64,000 nucleotides of DNA from Cephalotus follicularis (taxonomy: Eukaryota; Streptophyta; Magnoliopsida; Oxalidales; Cephalotaceae): NCBI GenBank assembly GCA_001972305.1, contig BDDD01003327.1, positions 62,001 through 126,000 on the forward strand. The letters run 5' to 3'. A program made the position numbers and the translations under genes. Shown here piece after piece: positions 34,453-45,967 of the stretch (position 1 is its first letter; each line of letters starts with the position of its first letter). The notes below the pieces were generated by a model, which had not been told where the DNA came from, did not search any database, and was given only the letters and a program-made list of their open reading frames with translations.

Positions 34453-35113
34453 CAAAGACGGAGAAATCATCCATAATAACCTCAGGGAACTCTCCTACCA
34501 TATCAGAGAATATCGAGAGTATGCAACGCTGGAAAGTGGCAGGGGCGTTACATAATCCAATGGGCATCCTTAGAAAAGTGAATGTGCCGTAAGGACATGT
34601 AAATGTGGTTTTCTCTTGGTCTTCGGGGCACACACTTACTTGCTTATATCCTGAGTAGGCATCTAAAAAGCTAAAGTACTTATTGCCGAACAGCTTCTCA
34701 AGGATCTGATCAATGAATGGAAGTGGAAAGTGATCCTTGCGGGTGACAGAATTAAGTTTTCTATAATCAATGCATACTCGCCAACCAGTTGTTGTACGAG
34801 TGGGGATCTTGTCACCTTTTTCATTCTCAATCACAGTAATGCCCGACTTCTTTGGCACTATCTGAATGGGACAGACCCATTTGCTGTCAGAGATGGGGTA
34901 AATAATGCCAGCATCTAACCACTTCACAATCTCATCCTTGAAAACTTCGTGCATATTCGGATTCAATCTTCGTTGCGAATCCCTACAAGGTTTAGCACCA
35001 TCTTCACAAAAAATCTGATGGATACAGATAGATGGGCTTATGCCTTTCAAATCAGCAACCGACCACCCAATGGCTTCTTTGTGATCCTTTAGAATAGCCA
35101 ATACCTTGCCTTC
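34453..35113 (-). pseudogene. pol: Athila-type reverse transcriptase, N-terminal half
   Basis: The open frame from 35101 (MAILKDHKEAIGWSVADL) carries the Athila hallmarks: KGISPSICIHQIFCEDGAKP, QRRLNPNMHEVFKDE, ISDSKWVCPIQIVPKKSGI, GWRVCIDYRKLNSVTRKDHF, PFIDQILEKL, TFTCPYGTFTFLRMP, GLCNAPATFQRCILSIFSD and the catalytic IMDDFSVF. It is then cut by Copia-1 at 34452 and continues at 14342. No stop is seen within this half, so the element was coding-competent here until interruption or shortly before. Confidence 0.93.
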
Positions 35114-35830
35114 CTAATTAGTAGTCAAATTGGAGAAAATAATAACAGGGAGGATCTCATTCGGCCCCAAGTACGCATACTTCAAAGAATCAGGTAAGGA
35201 TTTTCTGTATAAAAAAGTGGGAGATTCTATGGAAGTCAGCATGGGTGACTTTGCCAGAACGGGTAATGGTTCAAATTTATCCGTCCATGGGGGAAGATTC
35301 AGAGAACTAGGGAAATCCAACAGGGAATTTATCACAACAGTGTCAGATTCGGTATCATAGTCATTGCCAAAGAAATTCAAATATTAAAGCGACGAGTTAT
35401 CGATAAGTGTCTCGGGCGCATCTATGGCAAAACAATCATCCTCACCTAGAGGTCCTAGGGCCGTATTGAAAATGTTTAGTCTCAACTTCTTATTACCAAA
35501 GGATATGTCAATGGCTCCAGATTGACAATTTATGCAAACATTTACTGTGGCCAAGAAAGGATGACCTAAGATGATAGAATGTGGTCTCGCAATCGCAGGT
35601 GTTTCCATATCGAGCACAAGGAAATCCACGGGAAAATAAATCTTGTCCGCTTTCACTAAAACGTACTCAATGAATCCCTTCAGAATTTTCAAAGATGTAT
35701 CAGCAAATTGAAGGGTCACCTCAATGTGTTTTAATACTCCAAATTCGAAATGGTCATAAACTGAGATAGGGAGGATGTTAATGCTAGCCCCAAAATCAAC
35801 TCTCTATAAGTAAATTTCCAATCTTGAAAG
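35114..35830 (-). pseudogene. pol: Athila-type protease and linker
   Basis: At about 35780-35815 the minus strand codes VDFGASINILPIS, matching the DLGASINxMP active site of Athila proteases. It is followed at 35384-35719 by TLQFADTSLKILKGFIEYVLVKAD, FPVDFLVLDME, and SIILGHPFLATVNVCINCQSG. A stop (about 35810) sits beside the active site, and another separates the linker frame 35114-35380 (TESDTVVINSLLDFPSSL). The protease cleaves Gag-Pol in related elements. Confidence 0.82.
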
Positions 35831-37764
35831 ATATCAGAGGAGCTCCAGGGTCTTTGAGTTCAGGTGGTAGCTTGTTAGAAAGCACGGCGATCACCTATTT
35901 GGTTAAATGGACCGTTTTCGGAATGTGAGTTTTCAGCTTACGTTTTGTGGTGCATAAGTCTTTTAGAAACTTGGCATATGCTGACACTTGTCATATTGCA
36001 TCTAGGAGAGGAAGGTTGATCTAGACTTACTTAAACAGCTCCATGATCTCGTCCATCCTTCCAGCTTTTTTACCCAAAGGAGGAACTAAAGACGGAGGTC
36101 GCAAACACTCAGGAAAAGGTGCTTTAGGTGAAGCAGGAATAATGTCTTTTTCCTTCCCCTTGTGTTCACTTTCTTTAGATGAGGAGGCTTTAGTGACTTC
36201 TGTTTTAGAATTGCTAACGCTCTCTTTCTCACCACTCTTTAAGGACACTCTCTCTTCTAGATTCTTTTCATGAATAGGATCAAAATTTTGGATAGTTATT
36301 TGCGGTTCTTCGATTACTCGACCACTTCTCAAAGTCGTACTTGCTTGGGCTTGTTCTAAGTAGGGACGGTGTCCAGCCTGATTGTTAGGATTTCTTACCA
36401 CTTGACTGGGTAGATGATCTTCTTCTCTCTTTCTGATGACATCAACTAGCTGTCCTATTTGAGTTTCCAATTTGGAGATGGATTGAGTATGTGAATGAAG
36501 GATTTGATCATATTTCTGGCTATTCTTGTTAATCCCATCCAACACAAATAGTACCTTATCCAATTTATCTTCAGTTGCCGTGGGTGCTTGAGGTTCGATT
36601 ATTGTACATCCCTACAAGCATTCTGATAAGGAATGGAATTATTCTGCCTATATCGGTGATTGCAACTGGTATTGGGATGCTTCCATGCAAAATTGGGGTG
36701 ATTCCTCCATCCCGGGTTATACGTGTTGGAAAATGAATCATTTCTCGGTCTAGAGAATCCTTGTATTACTTGTGCTTGCTCTTGAATAAATTCAAGATAT
36801 TGCACTGCAAGCGGGCAATCACTCATGTAATGTGTTGGGCTAGCCCAGAAGGTGCATGCCTCTTGTACAATGGAAGTCTGAGTGGATTGCATAGGAAGTG
36901 TCCCTATGGTTAGCACTTTATCTAATTTCTGGGATAAGATGTCCACCTTGGCCTTAATGGCCTCAAATTGGCTGACTTCATAAATACCTCATTTCTTTTG
37001 AGTACCTATTGCGGAGGACTCTACTCAGGATGATAAATGATGCAGAGAGTTCTCACTGAGGGACTCAAACAATTGCCATGCCTCGTCCTCACTTTTGTGC
37101 CTCCACAAGAAGCATACACGATCTGTCTATTTTGTGCGGTCAATCCATCATAGAAACATTGGACTAACTGCCATTTAGGGACGACATGATGTGGACATTT
37201 TCTGATGAGGTCCTTTAATCTTTCCCATGACTCATGAAACTGCTAACTATCGTGCTGTGAGAAGCTAGTGAGAGCTCGCCTTATTTGGTTGGTTAGACCT
37301 ATGGGAAAATATTTTTTGAGGAATTTGTGCTGTAATTGTGCCCATGTGGTGATGATCACAGAGTCTAAGGAATGGAGCCATTGTTTAGCTCTGTCTTTCA
37401 ATGAAAATGGAAACAAAATCAACTTAAGGGCATCCTCTGACAAATTCTAAATTTTGAATGAGGAACATATCTCAATGAATTCATCCAAATGCTTATACAG
37501 TTCCTCTGCGGCAAGTCCATAAAAGGATGGTAACATCTGAATAATACTAGACTTGATTTCATTTTGAGCTGCTTGGACAGCAGGTACCCTAATACACGAA
37601 GTAGTGGTATATGCACCTGGAGTAAAGTGTTCACGTAAGGGTCGTCTTGGTTGCACGTCATTGTTTTCACCCATTATGTTATTTGCTCTAATTCTAGCCA
37701 AAGTTCTTTCAATCTCTAGGTCGCAGGTAACTACTTCAGAATCTAACGATCGACGACCTAGCAT
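35831..37764 (-). pseudogene. gag: Athila-type Gag, broken
   Basis: Begins near 37764. Blocks in order: RRPLREHFTPGAYTTTSCIRV (about 37650), IKSSIIQMLPSFYGLAAEELY, KHLDEFIEICSSF, then SEDALKLILFPFSLKDRAKQW and LHKFLKKYFP-like sequence at 37243-37443. Next is a knuckle-like CTFWASPTHYMSDC near 36840, whose second cysteine is Trp. The tail has a coiled-coil-like SISKLETQIGQLVDVI segment and a long charged Ser/Glu/Lys-rich region (36027-36563). The order and motifs are those of Athila/Tat gag. At least four stops or frameshifts are present. Confidence 0.87.
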
Positions 37765-37823
37765 GCAACAACTACAATGAAAAGAAGAAAAATTCCTATG
37801 TTTTTTTTATGACATCACTAAGC

Positions 37824-37841
37824 TCCCTAGCAATGGTGCCA
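37824..37841 (-). other. Athila primer binding site (tRNA-Asp type)
   Basis: The minus strand reads TGGCACCATTGCTAGGGA. Athila elements normally carry TGGCGCCGTTGCCGGGGA, complementary to tRNA-Asp. The differences here are all transitions, as expected from decay. Confidence 0.75.
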
Positions 37842-37847
37842 AAATTA

Positions 37848-38544
37848 TGATGGTTGTCATTAAGCCAAATCAAAATTACCCTAATCTAACAATTTAACAA
37901 ATGGAAGTAGGGATCATTCCCACGAAGAGCTATGATGATATGCAATATAAATGAAATTAACATACACTTAAATAGAAAATACGAACACTGAATTAATTTA
38001 ATATAAGCTAACAATGCAAATAAAGTAAATTGAAAAGAGGATTCGTTTTGAATTAAACTACTTAAATGCAAAACTAAACAATTTAAAACAAATATTTAAT
38101 GTAAACTAACAAAATGAATAAATAAGAAAAGTGATGTGAGAAAGCAATCTCGTAGATGTGAGAATCCACTCATGCATATATATACTCAAATTCATGGCAC
38201 AAATTCTGTCAAACCTTGATACTCTCAAAAGGTTGACACATAAAATTAGTGATTTTGCTTAGGTACAGCCTATCCTGTCATACCTTGATACTCTCAAAAG
38301 GTTGATTGGTTAAAGGATGTCATTGGTTCAATCACATAAAAAGCATTGCATGTTCCAATACATTAATAAGAAAAAGTGTCTCACAAACATGATATTAAAC
38401 TTGAAAACCATAACCGAAATATATATATGTAACATGTGTTCATTTACATCTAGAGATTAAAATACTTAACCGAACATGACAATGGAAGCAACAATATTCT
38501 TCTTCAATGAATTCGCCATTGAAAGCCAGCTGCTTCTATCCTCC
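37848..38544 (-). mobile_element. Athila 5' LTR, part next to the primer site
   Basis: The LTR begins about six bases beyond the primer site (plus strand TGATGGTTGTC). It runs to the Gyp-D insertion at 38544, where the five bases CCTCC are duplicated. It contains a repeated CCTTGATACTCTCAAAAGGTTGA unit of about 70 bases (about 38214-38306). No gene. It resumes at 45502. Confidence 0.65.
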
Positions 38545-41310
38545 TGTAACACCCCCGGACGGCAGGAGTCATCACAGGTCATAATATAGAATCTATCATA
38601 TCATATCATAACATATCTAAACATAAACATAACTTATCAGCCAAAAACGTGGCGGTCATATCATAACTGAAAACTTAAAAACTTAACAATTTATCATTTG
38701 CGGAAAGTCTTAAAAGATATTCCAGTTTCAACATTTAAAACATAACCATAAGAAATTTATTGTTCATGACCACTAAACATAAATTCACAAGGATCACACT
38801 CCTAAGGATCCAAAACAAGAGGTAGTCATCTCTCGTTCACACATTCCCCCGCTGCTCCTGATAACCTACCGCATGGAAAACAAAACGCGACTGAGCAAAC
38901 CTCAGAAAAGATAAGGGAAAAAAAATAAAACAGTAAACGATAAATTTTAAAAGCAGTGAGATTTCGATAATATTCATAACAGAAATCTTAAGCAATTAAA
39001 AACAATTAAACATTCGTAAAGTCACATTTATACTTTCATAAAATTCATATAACTTTCGAAATATTTACGAAGCATTTCAAAACATCATTTACGATTCATA
39101 ACTCATACTGAGCCACATACATATGACATAACATATATTTTTTCAAGGGAGGCGCTAATTCCACATGCCCACTAGAATTGAAGTGTAAGGCACTACACAA
39201 GTCAATTCTCACATATCACATATCATATCACATATCATATACTAGAATCGATTCATACGCCTCTATCACATAGCGGATCCATAAATCCACCTCATGGGAT
39301 TTATTCATAACATTCAGTGACGCCGTAGATTAATCACACCACTACGGAAGTGTCATGTCCCCGTGCCAGGCCTACGACATGCCTATGGTACGCCCCATAG
39401 GTGGGAACTATACTCAGTATTTAATCATTTCCAAAACATTGATTTATCAAATCAATTTAAAAACACATAAAATATGCTTTCACAAAACGTATTTGAAAAT
39501 CGTTCACAACGATATCATAACATACATTTCACAGTCAAATCATCAACTCATTTATACTTCGCTATAAAGAGGTGATCATAACATATCGTAACATATAGTA
39601 TCATTTCGTATCATATGAATAAAGTCGGAATCATTCATAAATGTCAAAAACCAACTTCATTTTCGAAACATAATCCAATTCATAAAACGAAGGAACAAAA
39701 CTGATTTCAGTTCGATAATCAAATAGCCAAGGAACGATAGAAATCCGTACCTTATGTGTTCACAAAAGCACTTACGGATAGATGATTTAAATCAAACTCC
39801 CCTTGAAGCACAACAATCTAAAAGACACCCAAAATCATTCATATAAGAGTCTAATACACATCAAAAACATTAAACAGACTCATTACTGTGTTTGGAAAAG
39901 ACTAGGATCGATTCGAGGAACAAAAGAATCAAAACAATTGAGAACAACACTTTTCTAGGCAAAACAGCCGCCTGTTACAGAGCACCAGACGACTGGGGAA
40001 GCTTGGCAGTCGACTAATCACAAGGGCCAGTCGACTGCTCAAACCAGAATGCAGGCAGTCGACTGTCACATAGAACCAGTCGACTACACAACCCAAGACA
40101 GTCGACTGTTTTCATTTGGCAGTCGACTACTCATCCAATCCAGCCGACTGTCCACAAGAATAGCCGACTGTTATGGACGAAAGAACAGCAGAAACTTAAC
40201 AATTCTTATATAGAAGCTGTCCAAACACAAATATCACAATAACAGGAACTCATGAACATAATTATATGGCATTGTATGACATTTAGACAGTAGAAGATCA
40301 CTGAATTAACATGATCCTATTACCAGTGGCTATATCAAAGAAGAACAAAGTTACTTCCACACATATGCATATATAATTCTAATCAAATTTTTACTGTAAT
40401 AAGCCATGTTTAGTTGTTAATACCAAATACAACATAAACAAATGTTCAATGACTGATTAACAGATTCAGGAACATAATGACATAAATCAAGAGACTGGAA
40501 TTAAAACTAAAAGACACTAAGAACACAAAACCGAGGTATAAGGTAAAAGAAACCATGACAGTAAGGTTACCAACCTGCAGTGATTATCAAGAACACGGGA
40601 AACGGTAGAAGGACACCACACTACACTTGTCAAACGACTGTTTGCAGAAAACAAGAAGAAGGACACCAGAAATACTTACAGCCTTAACTAACCAAAGGAA
40701 CTCAACCAAAATAACAATGGAGAATTAAGATTACCTCTATAGACTGATGAAACAACTCCACAACAGATCAACACAAGGTCCAACAATGCAGAATCAGCAG
40801 TGGCTTTGCAGAAAATGGAGGTAACATATAAAACGACAATAACTCTCACCAAAAGGGAAAAGGGAGACACAATCTGCTCACATATGGAAGAAGAGAGGAT
40901 TTTCAGACAACTAGAAAGGAAAAGGGAGATTGTTACCGTGTGAAAATGATGAGGGGAGGAGAGAGTTCGGGAGAAAGAGAGGGAAGAATAGGAAAGAAAG
41001 AAAGAAAAAGGAAAGAAAAGAAAAATAAAAATAAAAATAAAAAAAATGAAATCAAAGTATTTTAAAAATAAAAAGGAATTGTTTAAAATAAAGTTGGGAT
41101 TAAAATAAAATAAAATAAAATAAAAGCCCAAACCCAGCATTGCATTATCACATCCAAAAGTTCAGGCTGTTATCAGTCAGCCCAAATCACATAGGCCCAA
41201 AACATAGGGCATCCGGACTTTAAAAATAAAACAAATTTTAAAACCCGAAAACAACACTCATACATATATAAAATATCCGTAAAGCACATACGAATAAGCA
41301 GGGTATTACA
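38545..41310 (-). mobile_element. Gyp-D 3' LTR, full length
   Basis: 2,766 bases, TGTAACACCCCCGGACGG ... GCAGGGTATTACA on the plus strand. It carries a palindrome cluster at about 39965-40172. A/T-rich simple runs (AATAAAAT-type) lie at 41020-41120. The 150-codon minus frame at 40688-41140 is Phe-rich low complexity and not credited as a gene. Confidence 0.93.
39965..40172. repeat. Palindrome cluster in Gyp-D LTR
   Basis: About ten copies of CAGTCGACTG, CAGTCGACTA or CAGCCGACTG, separated by 10-30 bases of non-repeated DNA. The motif is the same as in Gyp-C although the rest of the two LTRs is not alike. The partner 5' LTR lost this whole block in its 1,815-base deletion. Confidence 0.88.
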
Positions 41311-41760
41311 TCCACCCCCCCTTTAAAAGGATTTCGTCCTGAAATCACAAACATACACATACCTCAAGCAAACAAGTGCGGATATCGCTCCCGAATATGC
41401 TCCTCAAGCTCCCAAGTGGTCTCACGTTCGGGATGATTCCTCCACAGAACTTTCACAAAAGAAACGGTCTTGCTACGCGTCACCCGTTCCTGTCGATCCA
41501 GAATAGCCTCGGCCTCCTCGTCACAGGATAGATCCTCTCGAATACTGTCCAACGAATAGTGAACCACATGAAGAGGATGATACTGATAACCTCTCAGCAA
41601 GGACACGTGGAACACGTTATGGACGTGTGCTAACTGCGGAGGAAAAGCTAAACGATAAGCAACCACGCCTACCTTTTCTAGAACTTCGAAAGGCCCGATA
41701 TACCGTGGACTCAACTTTCCCTTCAGCCCAAAACGTCGGACTCCTTTCCCTTTTCAACAT
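41311..41760 (-). pseudogene. pol: Gyp-D GPY/F module and chromodomain
   Basis: The minus frame 41364-41714 reads [21 protein letters not shown], then [14 protein letters not shown] (GPY/F module). The chromodomain follows: [41 protein letters not shown] and IRERYPHLF. The aromatic and acidic positions expected of a chromovirus tail are present, with no stop. The FEDEIL end of pol lies just beyond. Upstream, at about 41735, it joins abruptly to sequence that follows RNase H, out of frame. The integrase core is therefore gone. Confidence 0.9.
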
Positions 41761-42640
41761 TCTGGACTAAGGCCCAAAGCTCACCATCATCACTCTGAGC
41801 TGTCTTAATTCGAGATATAAGAGTAGGCTCTACATTCATTGCAGCAACACAACCTTCAGAACCCTGAACATACAGATGTAAATCCATCCGCTCCATATCA
41901 GCTGTCAACTGCGGCTGAGTAAGCAAAACCGCTACACTCCCAGAACTCTTTCGACTAAGAGCATCATCTACCATATTTGCCTTACCAGGATGGTACTGAA
42001 TGTTCAGATCATAGTCTTTCAAAAGTTCCAACCACCTTCTATGATGCATATTCAACTATTTCTGCGTAAAGATATACTTGAGACTCTTATGATCGGTAAA
42101 GACGTCACAAGTTTCTCTGTACAAGTAGTGCCTCCAGATCTTCAAGCAAACACTACTGCTGCCAACTCGAGATCATGTGTAGGATAGTTTACCTCATAAG
42201 GCTTTAACTGTCTAGAAGCATAAGCTATCACATGACCATGCTGCATCAAAACACACCCCAAACCCTTCTTAGAAGCACCGCTGTAAATCTGGTATCCACC
42301 CAACCCAGACGGTAAATGAAGAATCGGTGCTGACACAAGACCATTCTTCAGTTTCTCGAAACTTGCTTCACACTCTTCATTCCATTCAAACTTAGCTCCT
42401 TTTCTCATAAGCTGAGTTAGTGGTAAGGCTATAGAGGAAAAACCTTCCATAAACCACCTATAATATCCAGCCAAACCCAAAAAGCTCCTAAGCTCCGTCA
42501 CTGTGGTAGGTCTCAGCCATTTAGTAATAGCCTCAACTTTAGCAGGATACACACTAATCCCTTCAGCTGTAACCACATGACCCAAAAAACGACACATGTT
42601 CCAACCAGAACTCACACTTTGAAAACTTCACATATAACTG
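41723..42640 (-). pseudogene. pol: Gyp-D RNase H and end of RT
   Basis: 42142-42615 holds the RT thumb and tether: [46 protein letters not shown]. RNase H starts with [15 protein letters not shown], in which the first catalytic Asp is Gly (relatives have YSDAS). It runs to the [11 protein letters not shown] block. After a frameshift, 41723-42055 continues with [33 protein letters not shown] and the linker before integrase. The loss of the Asp and the frameshifts make it inactive. Confidence 0.88.
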
Positions 42641-43300
42641 ATTCTTCCTCAGAATACCCAGCACAATACGAAGCTGTTCTTCATGTTCTTCCTTCGACTT
42701 GGAATACACGAGGATGTCATCTATGAATACAATCACAAACTGATCCAAGTACTCATGAAACCCCCTATTCATCAGATCCATGAAAACTGCAGGTGCATTA
42801 GTAAGTCCAAAAGGCATCACCAGAAACTCATAATACCCATACCAAGTACAAAAAGCAGTTTTAGGCACATCTTCGTCCTTTATCAAAAGCTGATGATATC
42901 CCGATCTCAAATCGATCTTAGAGAAATACCGAGCACCCTGGAGTTGATCAAACAAGACATCAATCCTAGGTAGAGGGTATTTATTCCGAACAGTAATCCG
43001 ATTCAACTCTCTGTAGTCTATGCATAGCCTCATAGACCCATATTTCTTCTTCACAAAAAGAACCGGAGCACCCCACGGTGAAACACTCGACCGAATGAAA
43101 CCCCAATCCAACAGCTCTTGCAACTGTTCCTTCAACTCTTGCAGTTCCAACGGTGCCATTCTGTAAGGTGCCTTAGATATAGGTGCCGCTCCAGGAATGA
43201 GTTCAATGGTAAACTCCACTTCCCGTTGCGGTGGCAAACCCGGTAACTCTTCCCGAAACACATCAGAAAACTCGCGTACCACAGGATAGTCTTCAAGGCG
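42563..43300 (-). pseudogene. pol: Gyp-D reverse transcriptase
   Basis: 239 open codons (42563-43282). Blocks: [20 protein letters not shown], the [19 protein letters not shown] entry, [68 protein letters not shown], the catalytic [20 protein letters not shown] and [14 protein letters not shown]. It is well preserved over palm and fingers. It starts directly after the gag nucleocapsid in another frame, with no protease in between. Confidence 0.92.
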
Positions 43301-44376
43301 GGGTTCAACCTTTTCGCACGAGGGTCAGGACAATCCTTCATGAAATGCCTTTTTTGACCACAAACAAAACAAGCCCCGATAGCCTTGTAGCACACTCCCA
43401 CTGGATGCTGTCTACCGCAAACATCACACTTGGCAATCTGGACATCCACAGCTCCCTGTGTCTGCGTCTGATCATTACCGGGCTGTTGCTGTCCCCGGTT
43501 ATCATTCCTCCTTCCTCGCTTGCCATTTGTATTCTTACTACTCTGTCCAGAACTTTGCCCTTGAGAATCTCCTCTGTTTCTCTTCCTGTCACTTTCCTGA
43601 CGAGCTGCCTGGAAATCTAACCTTTCCAGTTCTATGTTCTTTGCCGCATTTGCCTCTTCAGAAACATCAGCAAACCTGGTGTTGATCAGTTTACCTCGAA
43701 GCTGATAGTGTAACTTCCACTTGAACTTTTCTGCCTGCTCCAATACTGTCCCCGCTGCGGACCCAGCAAAACCAGCAAGCCTAGTAAAACGAGTCAGAAA
43801 CTCCGTGACCGACTCTCCATCCTTCTGTCTGGTATTTATGAACTCCCTCGCGTAAGCCTCCTTATCAGTAGCGGGAAAGTACTGCTGATAAAAGACTTCG
43901 CAAAACTCGGGCCAGGTCAAAGTCTCCACATAGTTACCACCCTTAGCCAAATCCACAGCCTTCCACCATTTCTGAGCATCACCCTCAAGCTTGTAAATAG
44001 CTAACTTAACCTTCTGCTCGTCACTACAACCAAGCACATCAAAGATCTTGTCCAAATGAGCAATCCAGTGCTCAGCCTCCACAGGAGTCTTGGCTGAGCT
44101 GAAAGACTGTGCTCTCTGCTTCTGGAACGGCTCAAGCCAGATATAAGTAGGTGTGTCAGTCCTGTCCCCAGCTTCTCTTCCCAACTGAACATCGGCTGGA
44201 GCATCCTCCTCAGCAACCAGCTCCCTACGGCCTTGTTCCTGATTCTGTTCACCCAACATGCGTCGTACCTCTCGCACGACTGCCTGACGTACTAGCTCCT
44301 CCATAGACGGCTCATTTCTAACTTCCTGAGCCTCAGCGAGTGTAGTCCTTCGAGCAGCGTTCCTTGTAAGTGCCAT
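43283..44376 (-). CDS. gag: Gyp-D Gag, open frame with two zinc knuckles
   Basis: Open frame from the ATG at 44376 ([20 protein letters not shown]) through 43132; the last 50 or so residues are out-of-frame RT sequence. Domains: a basic/acidic N-terminus (1-85), Retrotrans_gag (about 100-215, including [28 protein letters not shown] and [14 protein letters not shown]), an Arg/Gly/Gln-rich linker, and knuckles [13 protein letters not shown] and [14 protein letters not shown] near residues 310-345. It has no stop, and is the only complete gag in the window. It could in principle supply packaging protein, but the true C-terminus is replaced after CPDPRAKR by a deletion junction. Confidence 0.88.
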
Positions 44377-44522
44377 CTACAAAAAAGGCACTCAAAACAT
44401 AAAACATCACAAGGAACAAAAACCGAAACAGAAGACATATCATAAATTCATTACGAAGTAGCCTAACCCAGTGTCTACCCAATCTCACAGGTCAAACCTA
44501 GTTAGGTCTTCTAAGAAAACAA

Positions 44523-44540
44523 AACCTGGCTATGATACCA
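44523..44540 (-). other. Gyp-D primer binding site (tRNA-iMet)
   Basis: The minus strand reads TGGTATCATAGCCAGGTT, an 18-base match to the initiator-Met tRNA end with one mismatch (CATAG for CAGAG). The 5' LTR edge is at 44546. Confidence 0.88.
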
Positions 44541-44545
44541 CAATC

Positions 44546-45496
44546 TGTAAAACCCCCGGACGGTAGGAGTTGTCACAGGTCATAATACAGAATCTATCAT
44601 ATCATATCATAACAAATCTGAACATAAACATAACTTATCAGCCAAAAACGTGGCGGTCATATCATAACTGAAAACTTAAAAACTTAACAATTTATCATTT
44701 GCGAAAAGTCTTAAAAGATATTCCAATTTCAACATTTAAAATATAACCATAAGAAATTTATTGTTCATGACCACTAAACATAAATTCACAAGGATCACAC
44801 TCCTAAGGATCCAAAACAAGAGGTAGTCATCTCTCGTTCACATATTCCCCCACTGCTCCTGATAAACTGCCGCATGGAAAATAAAATGCGGCTGAGCAAA
44901 CTTCAGTACGGATAAGGGAAAAAAAATAAAACAGTAAACGATAAATTTTAAAAGCAGTGAGATTTTAATAAGATTCATAATAGAAATCTTAAGCAATTAA
45001 AAACAATTAAACATTCATAAAGTCACATTTATACATTCATAAAATTCATATAACTTTCAAAACATTTACGAAGCATTTCAAAACATCATTTACGATTCAT
45101 AAGTCATACTGAGCCACATACATATCACAAAACATATATTTTGGCAAGGGAGGCGCTAATTCCATATGCCCACTAGAATTGAAGTGTACGACACTACACA
45201 AGTTAATTCTCACATATCACATATCATATCACATATCATATACTAGAATCGATTCATACGCCTCTATCACATAGCGGATCCATAAATCCACCTCATGGGA
45301 TTTATTCATAACATTCTGAGATGCCGTAGACTAATCAAACCGCTACGAAAGTGTCATGTCCCCGTGCCAGGCCTACGACATGCCTATGGTACGCCCCATA
45401 GGTGGGTACTATACTCAGTATTTAATCATTTCCAAAACAACACTCATACATATAAAAAATATCCGTAAAGCACATACGAACAAGTAGGGTATTACA
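44546..45496 (-). mobile_element. Gyp-D 5' LTR with 1,815-base deletion
   Basis: 951 bases, TGTAAAACCCCCGGACGG ... GTAGGGTATTACA. It is collinear with the 3' LTR at both ends. Sequence corresponding to 39433-41247 is missing. The junction lies in AAAACA, which occurs at both deletion edges (39433-39438 and 41248-41253). The length difference between the LTRs is exactly 1,815 bases. Confidence 0.95.
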
Positions 45497-45501
45497 CCTC
45501 C

Positions 45502-45967
45502 AAACCCTGCGTCGCTTCTACTGCCTTCTCTCGCGTCTCTCCTACTGCCTTCTTCGTGCCTCCTCTCGCTTCATGATATATATACATGCATAGCCAACTA
45601 AACCTAAAACAAAAATTAAAACGTGTGGCAGCTGATTAGTTATGCACATTTGACATAGAGAAAGCGCTGATTCATGAGACGTATGGGCTTTGGCGCATGG
45701 TCTTTGGCACCTGGAGATGGAATCATGGGTTACTGGTGCATGGCTTGCATATTTGCATGGGCTGAAGATTTGATGTGGAGTTTTGATTGGTTGCATGGAC
45801 TGAAGACTTGATACGACGTGTTGCATGGTTGCATGGGCTGGATGTATGCATGCAACGCATGGGGTTTTGGAATGAAGAATGATGCGCATGTGGGCTGATT
45901 GTTGAAGCTGGCGTTGAATTGAGGGTTATGAAGACTAATGTCACGATGACATCGTCAATGGGTTACA
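45502..45967 (-). mobile_element. Athila 5' LTR, outer part (boundary tentative)
   Basis: Continuation of 37848-38544 after Gyp-D. A plausible LTR start on the minus strand is TGTAACCCATTGACG at 45967, which would give an LTR of about 1.16 kb. GCATGG-rich near-repeats are seen. The boundary is inferred from the TG start only; the second Athila LTR is not in the window. Confidence 0.45.

Larger units (their letters stand above)
38545..45496 (-). mobile_element. Gyp-D: chromovirus lacking protease and integrase
   Basis: 6,952 bases, with target duplication CCTCC at 38540-38544 and 45497-45501. The 3' LTR is 38545-41310 (2,766 bases) and the 5' LTR is 44546-45496 (951 bases). It has a long tRNA-iMet primer match, gag, RT, part of RNase H, the GPY/F module and an intact-looking chromodomain. 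Protease and the integrase zinc domain and core are missing, so the internal region is only 3,235 bases. It depends on other elements for movement, if the deletions came before insertion. It sits in the Athila 5' LTR. Confidence 0.95.

Noticed and set aside
40688..41140. Phe-rich 150-codon minus frame that could look like a membrane protein
   Set aside because: It lies in A/T-rich low-complexity DNA of the Gyp-D LTR, and this stretch is deleted from the other LTR without trace.
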